From contig NZ_AP028461.1 in assembly GCF_033097365.1 (NCBI RefSeq), forward strand, positions 2,976,001 to 3,040,000: a stretch of 64,000 nucleotides of DNA, read 5' to 3'. Origin of the DNA: Actinoplanes sichuanensis. GTDB lineage: Bacteria > Actinomycetota > Actinomycetes > Mycobacteriales > Micromonosporaceae. Position 1 is the first letter of the stretch. Every line of letters starts with the position of its first letter. A program made the position numbers and the translations under genes. The notes below the pieces were generated by a model. It did no database searches and was not told the DNA's origin. It saw only the letters and a list, made by a program, of their open reading frames with translations. Below are positions 43,302-51,137 of this stretch, piece by piece.

Positions 43302-43918
43302 AGTAGGTCTCGCCAGAATTCGACGGTTACTCGCGGCTCGTCGTCGGAACCGCCGTGGCCGAACTCCCGGTCGATGTAGTCGGCGAGGTCCACGCCGTAG
43401 AAGATGATGTCGGTCTGCCACACCGACATGACGGGGTGCCCGACGGCTCCCCGCTCGGCCGGCAGGTACCGATGCCCGTACACCGGTGCCAGCACGGGCA
43501 CCCGCGTGAGCATGCGCTTCGCGGCGGCCACGGCCGAGGCCGAATCCGTCGGACGCGGACCCCACTGCTCGTACCAGAAACCGTTGTTCTCCACGTCGAA
43601 GAGCACGCCCTCGGCGGGCCAGTCCAATAGGCCGCGCAATTCGTCGCGGTCGGCATGACGCCAGTCCGGCCACGGCTGTGGGTGCGCACGAATCACCCCC
43701 GGTGCGGGTGGCTCGGGCCGCGAGTTCACCGGAAGTCCCGCAGCCAGGAATGCCCGGTGGTCATCGGCGAAGTGGAATCCGAATTCCCGTTCGATCGCAT
43801 CGAACTCCGCGTCGGTCAGGCCCGGCTCGATGTCACACACCGACCGCTGCCGCAGCCGTCGCATGGCCTCCGCACCGAGAGCATCGCCGCCACCCTGCTG
43901 ACCACCAACCGTCCCCAT
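43298..43918 (-). CDS. SMI1/KNR4 family (immunity-type) protein
   Basis: A 206-residue protein of the SMI1/KNR4/SUKH superfamily. The core is ERVG-like helix LTDAEFDAIEREFGFHFADDHRAFLAAGLPV, then the polar loop HPQPWPDWRH and GVLFDVENNGFWYEQWGPRP, typical of the fold. SUKH proteins are often immunity proteins against contact-dependent or polymorphic toxins, but many are orphan, and no toxin is adjacent here. It converges on the small membrane protein through a shared hairpin. Confidence 0.85.
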   Translation of the reverse strand: MGTVGGQQGGGDALGAEAMRRLRQRSVCDIEPGLTDAEFDAIEREFGFHFADDHRAFLAAGLPVNSRPEPPAPGVIRAHPQPWPDWRHADRDELRGLLDWPAEGVLFDVENNGFWYEQWGPRPTDSASAVAAAKRMLTRVPVLAPVYGHRYLPAERGAVGHPVMSVWQTDIIFYGVDLADYIDREFGHGGSDDEPRVTVEFWRDLL

Positions 43919-44026
43919 GCGGCGCGACTCTACCGCCGACCCGTCGGAGCATCGCCACCATTTCCGGCCCCACCGCGTTCGTCGACCGTGGCGTGGACGG
44001 TTGACGTCCTCAGTGACTCTGGATCC

Positions 44027-44575
44027 ATGACTCAGGTGGTCCTCGCACTTCTCTCGGTGACCGGCGCTCTGGTCGGTGTGATGCTGGGGTCGTTGCTCAA
44101 CGCTCGGGTGCAGCGCGCTTCATGGCAGCACCAGGAGAACACGATGTCGATGCGAGAGCGGCGTGCGACGTACGCCGCCTTCGTCGCCGCCTGCCGTGAG
44201 TGGCGGGCGACGGTCTTGGGGCCGGAGGTGCGGATCATCCCGGCGTCTTCGGTCTCCCGCCGACCGCATGCCGACGGTGGCGAGGTACGCACCCAGGTGG
44301 TCCGGTACCGGGCCGAGATCGGCCTGATCGCACACACGACGGCGACGGTTCAGGCCGCCGCCGGCCTCATGCTCGTGGTGGGAAGGCTCGCCGAGGCGAG
44401 GGCCGGTCACGAAGCCGGGCAGGTTCCCGAACCCTTCATCCAGGCATGCCGAGATGCGGAACGCGAATTCAATAGGGCCGCGCGTGCCGAACTGCGCAGC
44501 CCGGAGATCGATCTGGAGACACCCACCGCGCTGCCGCCGGCCGCCGCGTCTCTGGAATCACCTGAGACGAGATGA
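44027..44575 (+). CDS. Hypothetical membrane-anchored protein
   Basis: A 182-residue protein with one N-terminal membrane helix (VVLALLSVTGALVGVMLGSL) and a long helical, Arg/Glu/Ala-rich cytoplasmic part (NARVQRASWQHQENTMSMRE, RRATYAAFVAACREWRATVL). This layout, a short anchor followed by a coiled helical domain, is frequent in actinobacterial proteins of unknown function. It resembles the gene at 58641 in general design but not clearly in sequence. Confidence 0.7.
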   Translation: MTQVVLALLSVTGALVGVMLGSLLNARVQRASWQHQENTMSMRERRATYAAFVAACREWRATVLGPEVRIIPASSVSRRPHADGGEVRTQVVRYRAEIGLIAHTTATVQAAAGLMLVVGRLAEARAGHEAGQVPEPFIQACRDAEREFNRAARAELRSPEIDLETPTALPPAAASLESPETR

Positions 44576-44660
44576 TCAGACACCGGACACCGGGACGCGT
44601 CCCTCGCAGCGGCAGAGAAACCGTTGTCTGAAGGGTGGGACCGTACTGCAAGATCATGGG

Positions 44661-44888
44661 ATGGCCGAATGGTGGACATCGCGACATTTCAGTCTGACCA
44701 ACCCGCGTGACGACGGCAATAGCGACCTTCCCCGGCTACTGAGACGCATGGCGGATGAGATCGAGTCACGCAACCTCGAGCCCATGGACATCCTCGACCT
44801 GACGGTCTCTCAGGAGATCACTGAGGACGGCCCGTGGTGGTCGGCGACGATCTACTGGTCACCGGATGAGGACGAGCCGCGACCGTGA
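44661..44888 (+). CDS. Small conserved-type hypothetical protein
   Basis: A 75-residue acidic protein: MAEWWTSRHFSLTN, LPRLLRRMADEIESRNLEPM, DILDLTVSQEITEDG and WWSATIYWSPDEDEPRP. The Trp-rich ends and the regular helix between look like a real folded unit of a small actinomycete family; function unknown. The frame is open upstream without similarity, so I use ATG 44661. Its stop lies 81 bp from the converging PIN gene. Confidence 0.65.
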   Translation: MAEWWTSRHFSLTNPRDDGNSDLPRLLRRMADEIESRNLEPMDILDLTVSQEITEDGPWWSATIYWSPDEDEPRP

Positions 44889-44968
44889 ACCGCACGCTGT
44901 CGGCGGGGGCATCCGATCCGATCGGGGCGGATGCGGCCGGCAGCGGGTGGGCGAGCGCGCCGCTGCTG

Positions 44969-45373
44969 TCAGTCGCCGGTCAGCAGGGCTTGGAGAGGCA
45001 GCACGGGAACCACGTTCTCCGCCCTCGCCGCCATCCGGGGATCGACCGTCACCAGGGCGTCGGCCTGCAACCTCGCCACCGCCAGGTACTCCGCTTCGTG
45101 CAGTGTGTCCCAGTCGTTCTCGCGCGCGATCCGCCACGCGGTCGCCCGCGACACGCGATCGCCGAGGAGTCGCATCTTCAGTTCAGTGAGCCGCACATGC
45201 GCCTCCAGCGCGGCACGTTCCGTGCGGTCGCCTCGGCGGACGTCACGCCACAGCAGGTCAAGGGCCTCCGAACGAATGATGTTGGGGGCCACCAGCTGAT
45301 GACTTCGATCAACGACCAGAGCGTTGTCGATGATGTGCAGCAGCGTGTGAGCGTCGATCACATAGCGGGCCAC
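44969..45373 (-). CDS. PIN-domain protein (VapC-like)
   Basis: A 134-residue PIN-fold ribonuclease-type protein. Acidic residues expected at the metal site are in YVIDAHTLLHI, IIRSEALDLLW, DWDTLHEAEYLAVA and DALVTVDPRMA. TACTCT at 45385-45380 (minus strand) lies six bases before GTG 45373, so the mRNA is leaderless. VapC toxins normally sit behind a small antitoxin gene; I find none upstream (45374-45466), so it may be an orphan or have a host-adapted role. Confidence 0.82.
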   Translation of the reverse strand: MARYVIDAHTLLHIIDNALVVDRSHQLVAPNIIRSEALDLLWRDVRRGDRTERAALEAHVRLTELKMRLLGDRVSRATAWRIARENDWDTLHEAEYLAVARLQADALVTVDPRMAARAENVVPVLPLQALLTGD

Positions 45374-45466
45374 CGTGTCAGAGTAGGCGGCCACCGGCCA
45401 GGCTCGACGCCTCCGCCGACTCCGTCCGTCGGCTGAATTGTCGTACCCTCCCGATAGGTTGCCGGC

Positions 45467-45988
45467 ATGAGTCGCGAGGAGTTGCAGCGGCGGTCGCTGG
45501 CGGCCGCGTTGGGTGACGTCGGTATCGCCCGGGTCGCCTTCGACGACGTCGCGGCCTGGGTGGCCTCCGTCGACCGCGACCCGGTGGACCCGTTGGGCGC
45601 CGAGGTCTGGGCGTTCGATCAAGACCTTTCCCGGATCCTTCTGGTACGGCATCCGTGGCGCGGCTGGGTGCCACCAGGCGGCCAGGTCGAGCCGGGGGAG
45701 GCACCCCGCGACGCCGCACGCCGTGAGCTGCAGGAGGAGACCGGTGTGCGTGCCGAGCTCTTCGCCCAGCCGGCCGGTGCCTGCGTGCGTTCGTTCCATC
45801 CGGAGAAGCCACCGGCCCTGAGCCTGTCCTACGCCGCGATCGTCGACGCGGCCGTCCCGCTCACGCCCGAGCCCGGCCAGCCCGCCGCATGGATGAGTCT
45901 GGACCGGCCATGGGAGAGCTGGTTCCCCGACGACGTGTTCCGCATGCGCGAGCACGCGCAATGGCTGGCCGGGATGATGTCGCCATGA
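45467..45988 (+). CDS. Nudix hydrolase
   Basis: A 173-residue Nudix enzyme. The Nudix box is intact as GGQVEPGEAPRDAARRELQE followed by ETGV (about residues 71-94), which binds the divalent metal. The preceding ILLVRHPWRGWVPP and the later FHPEKPPALSLSYAAI frame the substrate site. It probably hydrolyses a nucleoside diphosphate derivative. Its stop overlaps the SRPBCC start (ATGA), marking an operon. Confidence 0.92.
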   Translation: MSREELQRRSLAAALGDVGIARVAFDDVAAWVASVDRDPVDPLGAEVWAFDQDLSRILLVRHPWRGWVPPGGQVEPGEAPRDAARRELQEETGVRAELFAQPAGACVRSFHPEKPPALSLSYAAIVDAAVPLTPEPGQPAAWMSLDRPWESWFPDDVFRMREHAQWLAGMMSP

Positions 45989-46476
45989 AATACAGCGTCT
46001 CGATCGAGATAGCCGTGCCCCGCGAGAGGGCGGTGCAGATGCTCGCCGACCCGGCACAGATGCCGAAATGGCTGCGCGGCCTGGTGCTCCACGAGCCGCT
46101 GACCGGGATGCACGGCCATGTCGGCACCGAGTCTCGTGTCGTGTTCGGGACGGGCGGCCGGCAGATCGAATGCACCGAGACCATCACCCGCCGCGAACCG
46201 GCCGACCTGCAGGAGATCCCGAGCGAGACCGTCGTCCACTTCGAGCGCGAAATCGTCGCCGAGGGCATGTGGAACGCCGTACGCGACCGCCTGACCGAGG
46301 CCGGCCCGGAGGCGACGCTGTGGGTGAGCGAGAACGAATTCCGGTTCAGCAACGTCCCGATGCGGCTGATGGGGCGATTGATGCCGGGCGTCTTCCGCAA
46401 GCAGTCGCTGCAGCACATGCAGGACTTCAAGGAGTATGCCGAGCACGGCACCGACGTCCGCGAACCGAAGGGCTGA
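45985..46476 (+). CDS. SRPBCC-superfamily protein
   Basis: A 163-residue START/Bet v1-like protein: YSVSIEIAVPRERAVQMLAD, MPKWLRGLVLHEPL, then a beta sheet ending in MWNAVRDRL and LWVSENEFRFS, and a long final helix FRKQSLQHMQDFKEYAEHG. These cavities bind hydrophobic ligands or act as polyketide cyclase-like enzymes. Coupled to the Nudix gene by a 4-bp overlap. Ligand unknown. Confidence 0.85.
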   Translation: MKYSVSIEIAVPRERAVQMLADPAQMPKWLRGLVLHEPLTGMHGHVGTESRVVFGTGGRQIECTETITRREPADLQEIPSETVVHFEREIVAEGMWNAVRDRLTEAGPEATLWVSENEFRFSNVPMRLMGRLMPGVFRKQSLQHMQDFKEYAEHGTDVREPKG

Positions 46477-46559
46477 GGTGTCGGTGTTCGCTCACCGGTC
46501 GAAATCACCCGACCCGTGGTGTCAGTCGACCGGCCGCCGAGGAGCGGCATGATCTGGTG

Positions 46560-46979
46560 ATGGGTGTGACACCGGAGGACCTCGACCTCGTCAACCGGCA
46601 GTTGGCGGAGATCCAGGGGCGTTCGTTGATCCGTTTTCGCATGGGTGGTGGCGTGCTGCTGGAGTTCAGCGGAGATCCGTACCACCAGATCCTGGTTGAA
46701 GGGCGGTTGTGCGTTTCACGGCCCGGCCGGGTGGAGCGGTATGCCGATCCGGTGACCGCCGAGGTCGCCGAAGCGATCATCCCTCTGCTGAACGCGGACA
46801 CCACGATGGTGAGCCTCAGCCCGGACGGCTCCTTGACCATCGGCTTCGGCGACGTGCGGCTGGTGGCCGAACCCGACGAGATGTACGAATCCTGGCAGGT
46901 CAGGGCCGACAACGACCTGCTGTTGGTCTGCGTACCCGGTGGGGACGTCGCCATCTGGCTCCCGGACCGGGAAGTCTGA
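46560..46979 (+). CDS. DUF6188 family protein
   Basis: A 139-residue protein that fits the small actinobacterial DUF6188 family: GGGVLLEFSGDPYHQILVEG, a short alpha segment, LSPDGSLTIGFGDVRLVAEP and the family's ending YESWQVRADNDLLLVCVPGG then VAIWLP. No enzyme motif is seen. The GTG at 46557, one codon earlier, is an equal start candidate. Confidence 0.75.
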   Translation: MGVTPEDLDLVNRQLAEIQGRSLIRFRMGGGVLLEFSGDPYHQILVEGRLCVSRPGRVERYADPVTAEVAEAIIPLLNADTTMVSLSPDGSLTIGFGDVRLVAEPDEMYESWQVRADNDLLLVCVPGGDVAIWLPDREV

Positions 46980-47036
46980 AGCCGGGCCCGGCTCGACGGC
47001 CGGACCGCGACGAGCGCGTCGGCTACCGTTCGGCGG

Positions 47037-47570
47037 ATGCTGTTCCTCGTCCGGCACGCCATGCCCGTTCTCGACCCGGAAGTCCCACCCGAGCGATGGG
47101 AGCTCGACGCGGCCGGGCGGCAGGCCGCCGAATCACTCAAGCAGATCCTCCCGGCGAACGCCGTACTGGTCTCCAGCCGGGAACCCAAAGCCCGCCAGAC
47201 GCTGGAGCCGACCGGGCAGGTGCTCACCGACGTCCGCTTCAACGAGATCGCCCGCGACGAACCGTATGACGGCGACTTCCGGGCACGGCGGCGCGCCTAC
47301 CTCGCCGGCACCGAGCATCCGGGATGGGAACCGCACCGGCAGGTCATCGAACGATTCGACGCTGGAATCAGGCACTGGCGGACTCGCGCGGGCATCCGAC
47401 CACTGGTCGTCGCCACCCACGGGATGGCCATGACGCTGTGGGCGGCCGCAACCACCGACCTCGCCGACCCGATCGCCTTCTGGGACGGCCTTCGCCTGCC
47501 GGACGTCTACGAGGTCGACCTGACCGCCGGAACCCTGGATCGTGTAGTCTCCACCTGCTTTACTACTTAA
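47037..47570 (+). CDS. Histidine phosphatase family protein
   Basis: A 177-residue phosphoglycerate-mutase-like phosphatase. The catalytic RHG-type motif is LFLVRHAMPVLD at the extreme N-terminus (His7), and the second His is in LVVATHGMAMTL, with Arg in VSSREPKARQTLEP. The gene is short for the family but complete. TACCGT at 47024-47029 lies seven bases before the ATG, so it is probably leaderless. Its last codons and stop lie inside the operator of the next operon. Confidence 0.88.
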   Translation: MLFLVRHAMPVLDPEVPPERWELDAAGRQAAESLKQILPANAVLVSSREPKARQTLEPTGQVLTDVRFNEIARDEPYDGDFRARRRAYLAGTEHPGWEPHRQVIERFDAGIRHWRTRAGIRPLVVATHGMAMTLWAAATTDLADPIAFWDGLRLPDVYEVDLTAGTLDRVVSTCFTT

Positions 47571-47581
47571 CTAGTAAAGCA
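47556..47581. promoter_or_regulatory. 26-bp palindromic operator of the GntR/ABC operon
   Basis: Arms TGCTTTACTA (47556-47565) and TAGTAAAGCA (47572-47581) are perfect inverted repeats around CTTAAC. It lies 13 bp upstream of the YtrA-type regulator and overlaps the phosphatase stop codon. Its inner core TTACTA-N6-TAGTAA also occurs at 29122-29139. Autoregulation by the adjacent GntR protein is the simplest reading. Confidence 0.85.
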
Positions 47582-47594
47582 GTAAGGGGCTCCG

Positions 47595-47990
47595 ATGTTC
47601 GTCTTCCGGCTCGACACCCACTCCGGCGTGCCGCCGTACCTGCAACTCGTCCAACAGGTCCGCCAGGCGCTGCTACTCGGCTTCCTGCAACCCGGCGACC
47701 GCCTCCCGCTCATCCGCGAAGTGGTCGAGGACCTGGCGATCAACCCGAACACCGTCGCCAAGGCGTACCGGCAGATGGAACAGGAGAACCTGGTCACCGG
47801 CCGCCCCGGCCAGGGCACGTTCGTCAACGAACAGCAGTCGGCCGTGATGTCGCCATCGACGTACACGTCGCTGCGCCGCGGCCTGGCCACCTGGCTGGAC
47901 CGCGCCTACGCGGCGGGCCTCGACGAGCAGGCGGTCAACGCGCTCTTCACCTCCGTCCACCAGCAGACCAGGAACGAGGACGTGGCGTGA
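47595..47990 (+). CDS. GntR-family regulator, YtrA subgroup
   Basis: A 131-residue regulator. The winged helix is PPYLQLVQQVRQALLLGFLQ, LPLIREVVEDLAINPNTVAK and AYRQMEQENLVTGRPGQGTF. Only about 55 residues follow, too few for a FadR or HutC effector domain, which places it in the YtrA group that typically represses an adjacent ABC exporter. AAGGGG precedes the ATG. It overlaps the ABC ATPase by four bases (GTGA) and has a strong palindrome upstream. Confidence 0.92.
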   Translation: MFVFRLDTHSGVPPYLQLVQQVRQALLLGFLQPGDRLPLIREVVEDLAINPNTVAKAYRQMEQENLVTGRPGQGTFVNEQQSAVMSPSTYTSLRRGLATWLDRAYAAGLDEQAVNALFTSVHQQTRNEDVA

Positions 47991-48868
47991 CGGCGACCGA
48001 GTTCGCGCTGCGCACCGACGGGGTCGGCAAGCTCTACCGGAAAGGCTGGGCCCTGCGCGACTGCACCCTGGCCCTGCCGACCGGCGGCGTGATCGCCCTG
48101 GTCGGACCGAACGGCGCGGGCAAGACCACACTGCTGCGCCTGGCCGTCGGACTGCTCGCACCGAGCACCGGCACGGTCGAGGTTCTCGGCCACGACGTCA
48201 CCGCCAGCACCCCGCAGACCCTGTCCCGGATCGGGTTCCTGGCCCAGGACCACCCGCTCTACAAGCGGTTCACCGTCGCCGAGATGCTCCGCTTCGGCCG
48301 GGCCTGCAACCTGCGGTTCGACCAGGGGCTCGCCGAACGCCGGCTGGCGAAGCTGGGCATCCCACTCGACCGCCGCACCGGCACGCTCTCCGGCGGGCAG
48401 CAGGCCCAGGTCGCGCTGGCCCTGGCCCTGGCGAAACGGCCGGACCTGCTCGTCCTCGACGAACCGGTGGCCAGCCTCGACCCGCTGGCCCGGCACGAGT
48501 TCATGCAGACCCTGATGGGTGCGGTGGCCGAAGGCGGGGTCACCGTCCTGTTCTCCTCGCACGTCGTGCACGAGCTGGAACGCGTCTGCGACCACCTGAT
48601 CGTGCTCAACCACGGTCGGGTCACGCTCACCGGTGACATCGACACCCTGCTCACCGAGCACCGGCTGCTCGTCGGCCCCCGCACGGCCACCGACCTCGAC
48701 CGGTCCGGCACCGTCGTGGAGGCCGTGCACAGCGACAGGCACACCACTCTTCTGGTACGCGACGGCGCGCTCCCGACCGCACCGGGGTGGCAGCCGCAGC
48801 CGGTCGCGCTGGAGGAACTGGTACTGGCCTACCTGCGCCGCCCGTCCGAGCCGGCGGTGGCCGCATGA
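47987..48868 (+). CDS. ABC transporter ATP-binding protein
   Basis: A 293-residue ABC ATPase. Walker A is ALVGPNGAGKTTLLRLAVGL, the Q-loop IGFLAQDHPLY, the signature TLSGGQQAQVALALALAK, Walker B DLLVLDEPVASLD and the H-loop LFSSHVVHELER. The C-terminal 70 residues form an extra domain seen in exporter ATPases. It is translationally coupled to both the GntR regulator (GTGA) and the permease (ATGA). Substrate unknown; YtrA-linked exporters often respond to cell-envelope stress. Confidence 0.95.
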   Translation: MTATEFALRTDGVGKLYRKGWALRDCTLALPTGGVIALVGPNGAGKTTLLRLAVGLLAPSTGTVEVLGHDVTASTPQTLSRIGFLAQDHPLYKRFTVAEMLRFGRACNLRFDQGLAERRLAKLGIPLDRRTGTLSGGQQAQVALALALAKRPDLLVLDEPVASLDPLARHEFMQTLMGAVAEGGVTVLFSSHVVHELERVCDHLIVLNHGRVTLTGDIDTLLTEHRLLVGPRTATDLDRSGTVVEAVHSDRHTTLLVRDGALPTAPGWQPQPVALEELVLAYLRRPSEPAVAA

Positions 48869-49815
48869 CGTGGTTGATCTGGCGCCAGCACCGTACCGAA
48901 ATCTGCGTCCTGGGATTGATCGTCGCCGTTTTCGGCGCCGCCCTGCTCGTGCTCGGCATGCAGGCCCACGACCTGTTCCCCGGCGGTCCCGCGCGGTGCG
49001 GGGCAGAGGACTGCACGGCCTCCTTCCGCCGCCTCGACGACGAGTACGGGTATCTCGAGAACCTCCTGGCGGCCTTCTACCTGGTGCCCGTCGTCATCGG
49101 TGCGTTCCTCGGTGCGCCGCTGCTCGCCCGCGAACTGGAGGACGGCACCTGGCAGCTCGCGTGGACGCAGGCCGTACCGCGGATGCGCTGGCTGGCGGCC
49201 AAACTCGTCGCACTGGCCGGCGTCACCGTCGTGCTCACCGCGATGTTCACCGCGGTGCTGACCTGGTTCCGGCAGCCGTTCGACGCGTGGGAGGGCCGGT
49301 TCCAGTACGACGCCTTCGACCTGGAGGGCCTCGTCCCGGTGGCGTACGCACTGTTCGCGTTCGCCGCCGCCACCGCCGCCGGCGCGATCCTACGGCGCAG
49401 CCTGCCCGCGTTCGGCGTCGCGTTCGGAGCGTTCCTCGCCGCCCGGATGTCGGTGGCACTGCTGGCCCGCCCCGCGTACGACACCCCGCTCACCACCCTG
49501 CAGCCGGTCCCCGTCGGCGGCGCGAAGGGGTGGCCCGCGTCGAGTGCCGCCGACTGGATGATCGAACGTGGCTACGCGGACGCCGCCGGGCGCCGACTGA
49601 GCGCGACCGAGTACTACGACCTGGAGGCGGCCGCCGACCAGGCCGGCACCAACCTCAATCAGTTCCTGCACGCGCGGGGCATCCAACAGGTCGCGGTCTA
49701 CCACCCGGCCGGCCGCTTCTGGACGTTCCAGGTCATCGAGACGACCCTGTTCGTCACCGTCGCGGTGGTCCTGATCGGCGTCGTGGTGTGGCGGGTGCGG
49801 CGCCGCATGATCTGA
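48865..49815 (+). CDS. ABC transporter permease
   Basis: A 316-residue permease with about six membrane segments: VLGLIVAVFGAALLVLG, AFYLVPVVIGAFLGAP, LVALAGVTVVLTAMFTAVL, PVAYALFAFAAATAAGAIL, AFGVAFGAFLAARMSVALL and TTLFVTVAVVLIGVVVW. The extracytoplasmic loop between segments 1 and 2 has a Cys pair (ARCGAEDCTASF). It is the third gene of the GntR-ABC operon, with a 4-bp overlap with the ATPase. Confidence 0.9.
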   Translation: MTWLIWRQHRTEICVLGLIVAVFGAALLVLGMQAHDLFPGGPARCGAEDCTASFRRLDDEYGYLENLLAAFYLVPVVIGAFLGAPLLARELEDGTWQLAWTQAVPRMRWLAAKLVALAGVTVVLTAMFTAVLTWFRQPFDAWEGRFQYDAFDLEGLVPVAYALFAFAAATAAGAILRRSLPAFGVAFGAFLAARMSVALLARPAYDTPLTTLQPVPVGGAKGWPASSAADWMIERGYADAAGRRLSATEYYDLEAAADQAGTNLNQFLHARGIQQVAVYHPAGRFWTFQVIETTLFVTVAVVLIGVVVWRVRRRMI

Positions 49816-49818
49816 CGT

Positions 49819-50715
49819 TCAACGCCACTCCGGGTCGAACATCATCTCGGCCCGGACACCACCGGCGGCGAACGTGGCCTCGAACTCGTCGAGCCACTCC
49901 TGGTCCTTCGCGAGATCCCGCTTCAGAGAGGTATGCCGGGCGTAGTCCTGATACACCGCGAACGCCCGGCGTGCGAGTGCGATCACGTCCACGCCGTCGT
50001 CGAACAGCGAAGCCCACACCTCGGCTTCGAGCGCGATGGCCGCCGCCTCCCACGGTTGCTCCGGCTCGTCGGCCCAGCCCGCCGGATCCTCCGCGCGATC
50101 GCGTGCATAGGAGCGTGCCACGGCGCCCAGACTCGACGAGCGGCCGACGACCGGGCTGAACGGCCAGGACCGCACCGGCACCGACCACCGCCGGGTCGGT
50201 CCGATCCGTTCCACACCGACCGCGGTGACCAGGGCGAACAGCCGGTCACGGTCGGCACCTCCGTCCGGCGGGGAGACGATCTCCAGCAGCCGCTCCGGGT
50301 CCGGCCGGAGCTCTGCCGTCTCCGCCCAGGTGACCAGTTCCGCCGCGACCTCCTCAGGTTCGCGGAGGACCGGCGGCAGATGGCCGGCGGGCTGATGGTG
50401 ATAGGCCGGGCACGGCCGGCGCACGTCCCACAGATGCGTCAGGGGCCCGGTCCATCCGGGCGTCGCCGCGCACATCACCGCGCAATCGCTGTCGATGACG
50501 TCGAGTGTCAGCGCGGGCCGGCCGGTGGACGCGGCGACCGCCGTCGACACCCTGGCCAGGTCGGGCGACGGCTCGCGCGAGAGACTCTCCAACATCTGCC
50601 AGCCGCCGCCGAGTTCCCGCAGGAGATTGTGCTGCGGTCCGACCCCCTGCACCCCGTCCTGCCTACTGAGTAGACGGTCGGGCCGTGCCACCACGATGGA
50701 TCCCGAGTACCCCAC
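49819..50715 (-). CDS. Hypothetical protein
   Basis: A 298-residue soluble protein: MGYSGSIVVARPDRLLSRQD, GPLTHLWDVRRPCPAYHHQP, a middle alpha/beta region and a C-terminal helical part (EAEVWASLFDDGVDVIALAR, RDLAKDQEWLDEFEATFAAG). I do not recognise the family. The first strand and the Trp-rich middle look conserved, as in several actinobacterial proteins of unknown function. It ends three bases past the ABC permease stop, tail to tail. Confidence 0.65.
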   Translation of the reverse strand: MGYSGSIVVARPDRLLSRQDGVQGVGPQHNLLRELGGGWQMLESLSREPSPDLARVSTAVAASTGRPALTLDVIDSDCAVMCAATPGWTGPLTHLWDVRRPCPAYHHQPAGHLPPVLREPEEVAAELVTWAETAELRPDPERLLEIVSPPDGGADRDRLFALVTAVGVERIGPTRRWSVPVRSWPFSPVVGRSSSLGAVARSYARDRAEDPAGWADEPEQPWEAAAIALEAEVWASLFDDGVDVIALARRAFAVYQDYARHTSLKRDLAKDQEWLDEFEATFAAGGVRAEMMFDPEWR

Positions 50716-50733
50716 CCGGGCGAGCCTAGATGA

Positions 50734-51117
50734 TCACCGAGGCCGGTTGTCCTCGACGTGTACGACGTCGAGTTCGCGGCCGTCGCGGTCCCGCTTGGCA
50801 CGGCCGTGCAGGCCTACCGCGACGTCGGTGGGGTCGGCGACCTCGTCGGGACCGACGTGGTTCAGCACGTCGTTGTGGTGCCCGTAGACCACCCACCCGG
50901 GGCCGGGATCCAGGGTGATGGTGCCGAAGTCACCGGCCGGCGTGCCGCCGACGACAGGCCCGTACTCACGCAGGATCTCCACCGCCCGGTCGGCCAGAAC
51001 CTCCGCCGGACTCGGCGCGGGAAGCACGACACACGTGCCGTGCGCGAACACCACCCACGACTTGCCGTCACCGCGAATGATCCGCCGCCACACCTCAGCC
51101 GACTCATGCTCCGCCAT
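50734..51117 (-). CDS. Hypothetical protein of an actinobacterial small family
   Basis: A 127-residue protein: MAEHESAEVWRRIIRGDGKS, WVVFAHGTCVVLP, TPAGDFGTITLDPGPGWVVYG and HHNDVLNHVGPDEV. This small alpha/beta layout occurs in many streptomycete-like genomes without assigned function. ATG 51129 four codons earlier is an alternative start. Same strand as the two genes around it, with gaps of about 20 bp, so an operon is possible. Confidence 0.65.
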   Translation of the reverse strand: MAEHESAEVWRRIIRGDGKSWVVFAHGTCVVLPAPSPAEVLADRAVEILREYGPVVGGTPAGDFGTITLDPGPGWVVYGHHNDVLNHVGPDEVADPTDVAVGLHGRAKRDRDGRELDVVHVEDNRPR

Positions 51118-51137
51118 GCCGAAGATCATGACCGATG

